Of a stretch of 7,572 nucleotides of DNA, positions 6,295 to 7,572 are shown one piece after another. The notes beneath the pieces are model-generated. The model did no database searches. It worked only from the letters and a program-made list of their open reading frames with translations, and was not told where the DNA came from. A program made the translations under genes and the position numbers. Positions within the stretch are counted from its first letter, which is position 1; every line of letters starts with the position of its first letter. This DNA comes from Opitutia bacterium (GTDB lineage Bacteria > Verrucomicrobiota > Verrucomicrobiia > Opitutales > Seribacteraceae): contig JABHOU010000665.1 in the NCBI GenBank assembly GCA_018695085.1, positions 1 through 7,572 of the forward strand. The letters run 5' to 3'.

Positions 6295-7572
6295 CTATGC
6301 CGGTTCGGGTGCCGGTATCAATTCAGGTTCGACTTGGGAAAGAGCCCAGAGAGTGGGAACTTCGACCATCACAGGATCCAACTTGTCGGGATCGGGAGCG
6401 ATGAATTCTTGATCACCATTTTTGTAGGTGGTCGGGCTATGCCCAAAAGCGCTTACGGGAAAATAGCGAACATTTCTCGAAAGCGTTTCAGCATTTGCCA
6501 CTATTCCAGGATGCATATCGATCATGTAATCTCGGAGGATCTCGGAGTTGGAATCTATGATTTCTTGAATCAATTTTTTGTCTTTTATCGGCCACTGGAT
6601 GCGCTCCCAATCCAATTGGTCTTTCAGAATATCGCATTTGCCGATCATTACTGCAACCGGCACGTCGATTTTGTCGGCGATACTGATATTCTGGTTCTGC
6701 TTAACACGAACCTCCAACTCGGCCATAATAATGTCCTGCTGGTCGAGACGTTTACCCTTTTTATCCAGTGCAAATTGGGGATCGTCGTGCCCGCGCAACA
6801 TGCGACGAAACTCGGGACTTGCTATCGGGTCGAAGAGGAAGAAGATGCCCGACGAACTGGCGACGTGAAGGGTGCCGGGGGACTCCTCGTTAGCGATTCC
6901 CGGCTCAAAATGCTCACCAGCGTTGTCGTAGAAGATAATGGAACAGTCATGCCCACCGCCTCGAGGGTCGGAAAGACTGTAGACAAAGGGCTTTGGCAGA
7001 GCAACCACGCGATCGTGACGCTCCAACCGTTCGTACATTTCTCCCTCCAACTGTGTCTTGATGAGCATGGATTCCGCAGGATCCGTTCCGGCAAAAAGGC
7101 GATTCTTCATAGAATTCAGAATTGCGTTAAAAGCGGGATCAGCATCACGGAAGGCGATGCCAAATTCACGAAACATCGTTCGCTGAAGTTGCCGCACCAG
7201 AACGCTCAAATAATAAGATTTCCCTGCACTTGGCGCCCCCACTATCGAAAAAATGTGGTGGGTTACGTCCATGAAGCCGGGAGGCAACTTATGATGACAG
7301 TGCGGGCAAGCGACGTCCGTAGTGGGTAAACCCATGGCGTCCATGGCTTGTCCCTTGGAGTTGAACTCAGTGGGGATAAAGCGAAGCATGGCGTCCTCCC
7401 CGAGTTTACGATCACCACGTAAATCTTCGTGGGTCGCAATGCTAAGAACATCGGAACGGTCGAACCTCAACCAACAAATGGGGCATGTAAATTCACCTCG
7501 ATCCGGATCAACTACGATCTCTTCCTCGTAGATGGCTTCCTCTTCTTCCTCTTCTTCTTCGAGTTGGAGGAA
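6295..7572 (-). CDS. Zinc-ribbon GTPase-like P-loop protein, probable GAP1-partner GTPase (5' end off window)
   Basis: The frame is open to the right edge, giving 425 visible residues ending in a TAG stop; the start codon lies outside. A TTG at 7470 falls inside the conserved zinc-ribbon region and is not the start. Numbering from the edge: an acidic stretch with eight consecutive Glu (5-12); two CxxC pairs, CPIC (30-33) and CPHC (89-92), forming a probable split zinc ribbon; then a GTPase-like domain. The Walker A/G1 motif is GAPSAGKS (112-119). DNAGE (216-220), after a hydrophobic strand, fits G3 (DxxG). GKCD (311-314), after the strand VAVMI, fits G4 with Gly in place of the usual Asn/Thr. 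FPVSA (371-375) fits G5. No membrane segment or signal peptide is seen, so it should be cytoplasmic. Gene B, 30 bases downstream, carries a GAP1-N2-like head, a family named for linkage to GTPases; this suggests the DO-GTPase ('double-GTPase') group. Sure of a P-loop GTPase fold; the subfamily is inferred. Confidence 0.85.
   Translation of the reverse strand, partial: FLQLEEEEEEEEAIYEEEIVVDPDRGEFTCPICWLRFDRSDVLSIATHEDLRGDRKLGEDAMLRFIPTEFNSKGQAMDAMGLPTTDVACPHCHHKLPPGFMDVTHHIFSIVGAPSAGKSYYLSVLVRQLQRTMFREFGIAFRDADPAFNAILNSMKNRLFAGTDPAESMLIKTQLEGEMYERLERHDRVVALPKPFVYSLSDPRGGGHDCSIIFYDNAGEHFEPGIANEESPGTLHVASSSGIFFLFDPIASPEFRRMLRGHDDPQFALDKKGKRLDQQDIIMAELEVRVKQNQNISIADKIDVPVAVMIGKCDILKDQLDWERIQWPIKDKKLIQEIIDSNSEILRDYMIDMHPGIVANAETLSRNVRYFPVSAFGHSPTTYKNGDQEFIAPDPDKLDPVMVEVPTLWALSQVEPELIPAPEPA
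7216..7239 (-). other. Walker A / G1 motif (GAPSAGKS) of the GTPase
   Basis: Eight codons read GAPSAGKS, an exact match to GxxxxGK[ST], after the hydrophobic strand HIFSIV. This is the phosphate-binding loop. The G3 candidate (DNAGE) is at 6913-6927 and the G4 candidate (GKCD) at 6631-6642, in the expected order and with spacing plausible for a GTPase with a long insert between G1 and G3. Confidence 0.9.
7297..7485 (-). other. Split zinc-ribbon-like region of the GTPase
   Basis: Two CPxC knuckles (CPIC and CPHC) are separated by 55 residues. Each has a Pro after the first Cys, typical of zinc-ribbon knuckles, and the second pair is followed by two His. The loop between them is long for a simple zinc ribbon, so the two halves probably bracket an inserted loop. 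The region directly precedes the strand leading into the P-loop. Metal binding is inferred from the cysteine pattern alone. Confidence 0.65.
7537..7560 (-). repeat. GAA/GAG codon run coding eight glutamates
   Basis: Eight consecutive Glu codons (GAA and GAG mixed) lie just before the zinc-ribbon region, within a wider acidic segment with a second Glu triplet a few residues later. The in-frame purine repeat could vary in length between strains. It probably encodes a flexible acidic linker or tail. Confidence 0.8.

Noticed and set aside
6229..7329. A 366-codon open frame on the plus strand
   Set aside because: It lies antisense to the GTPase gene, whose frame carries GAPSAGKS, DNAGE and CxxC motifs. 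The plus-strand product has no recognisable domain or plausible composition.
7468..7470. TTG as the start codon of the GTPase gene
   Set aside because: The same frame stays open for 34 codons upstream to the window edge and includes the first CPIC zinc knuckle, so the real start is further upstream.
1..7572. tRNA, rRNA, CRISPR array, insertion sequence, attachment site or intrinsic terminator
   Set aside because: No cloverleaf, spaced direct repeats, transposase frame, terminal inverted repeats or hairpin plus T-run was seen. Non-coding sequence totals only 67 bases.

Overview
The window is almost entirely coding on the minus strand. It holds three large genes read in the same direction with very short gaps, so it looks like the interior of one operon. 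In transcription order (right to left) they are: (A) a GTPase-like P-loop protein with an N-terminal zinc-ribbon-like region, 6295 to beyond the right edge; (B) a 1260-residue single-pass membrane protein whose first ~225 residues look like the GAP1-N2 ('GTPase-associated protein 1, N-terminal type 2') head, 2482-6264; and (C) a long helix-rich single-pass membrane protein of no recognised family, from a GTG at 2444 to beyond the left edge (814 codons visible). The gaps are 30 and 37 bases. No promoter, terminator, RNA gene, CRISPR array or mobile element is visible, and the operon's two ends lie outside the window.

Organism: the GAP1-N2-like head, the very large low-complexity-linked membrane proteins, the balanced base composition and the lack of clear Shine-Dalgarno sequences before genes B and C suggest a Planctomycetes/PVC-type bacterium. 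This is an inference from style and family distribution; there is no rRNA or marker gene to confirm it.

How the genes may work together: A supplies a nucleotide switch in the cytoplasm. B has the GAP1-N2 head, then a basic segment, one membrane helix, a Pro/Asp-rich spacer, three diverged repeats and a long helical tail. C has a long helical/TPR-like/coiled-coil N-terminal half, one membrane helix and a second long helical half. In both B and C a Lys/Arg-rich patch precedes the membrane helix, so both are predicted N-inside/C-outside. The simplest model is a GTPase-controlled transmembrane assembly in which the switch and the GAP1-N2 head sit inside and the B and C tails meet in the periplasm. 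From memory, GAP1 proteins and their partner GTPases were described by comparative genomics as parts of predicted NTP-dependent conflict (defence-type) systems; I recall no biochemical function for this form. Gene C as partner and the transmembrane layout are the parts most likely to be undescribed.
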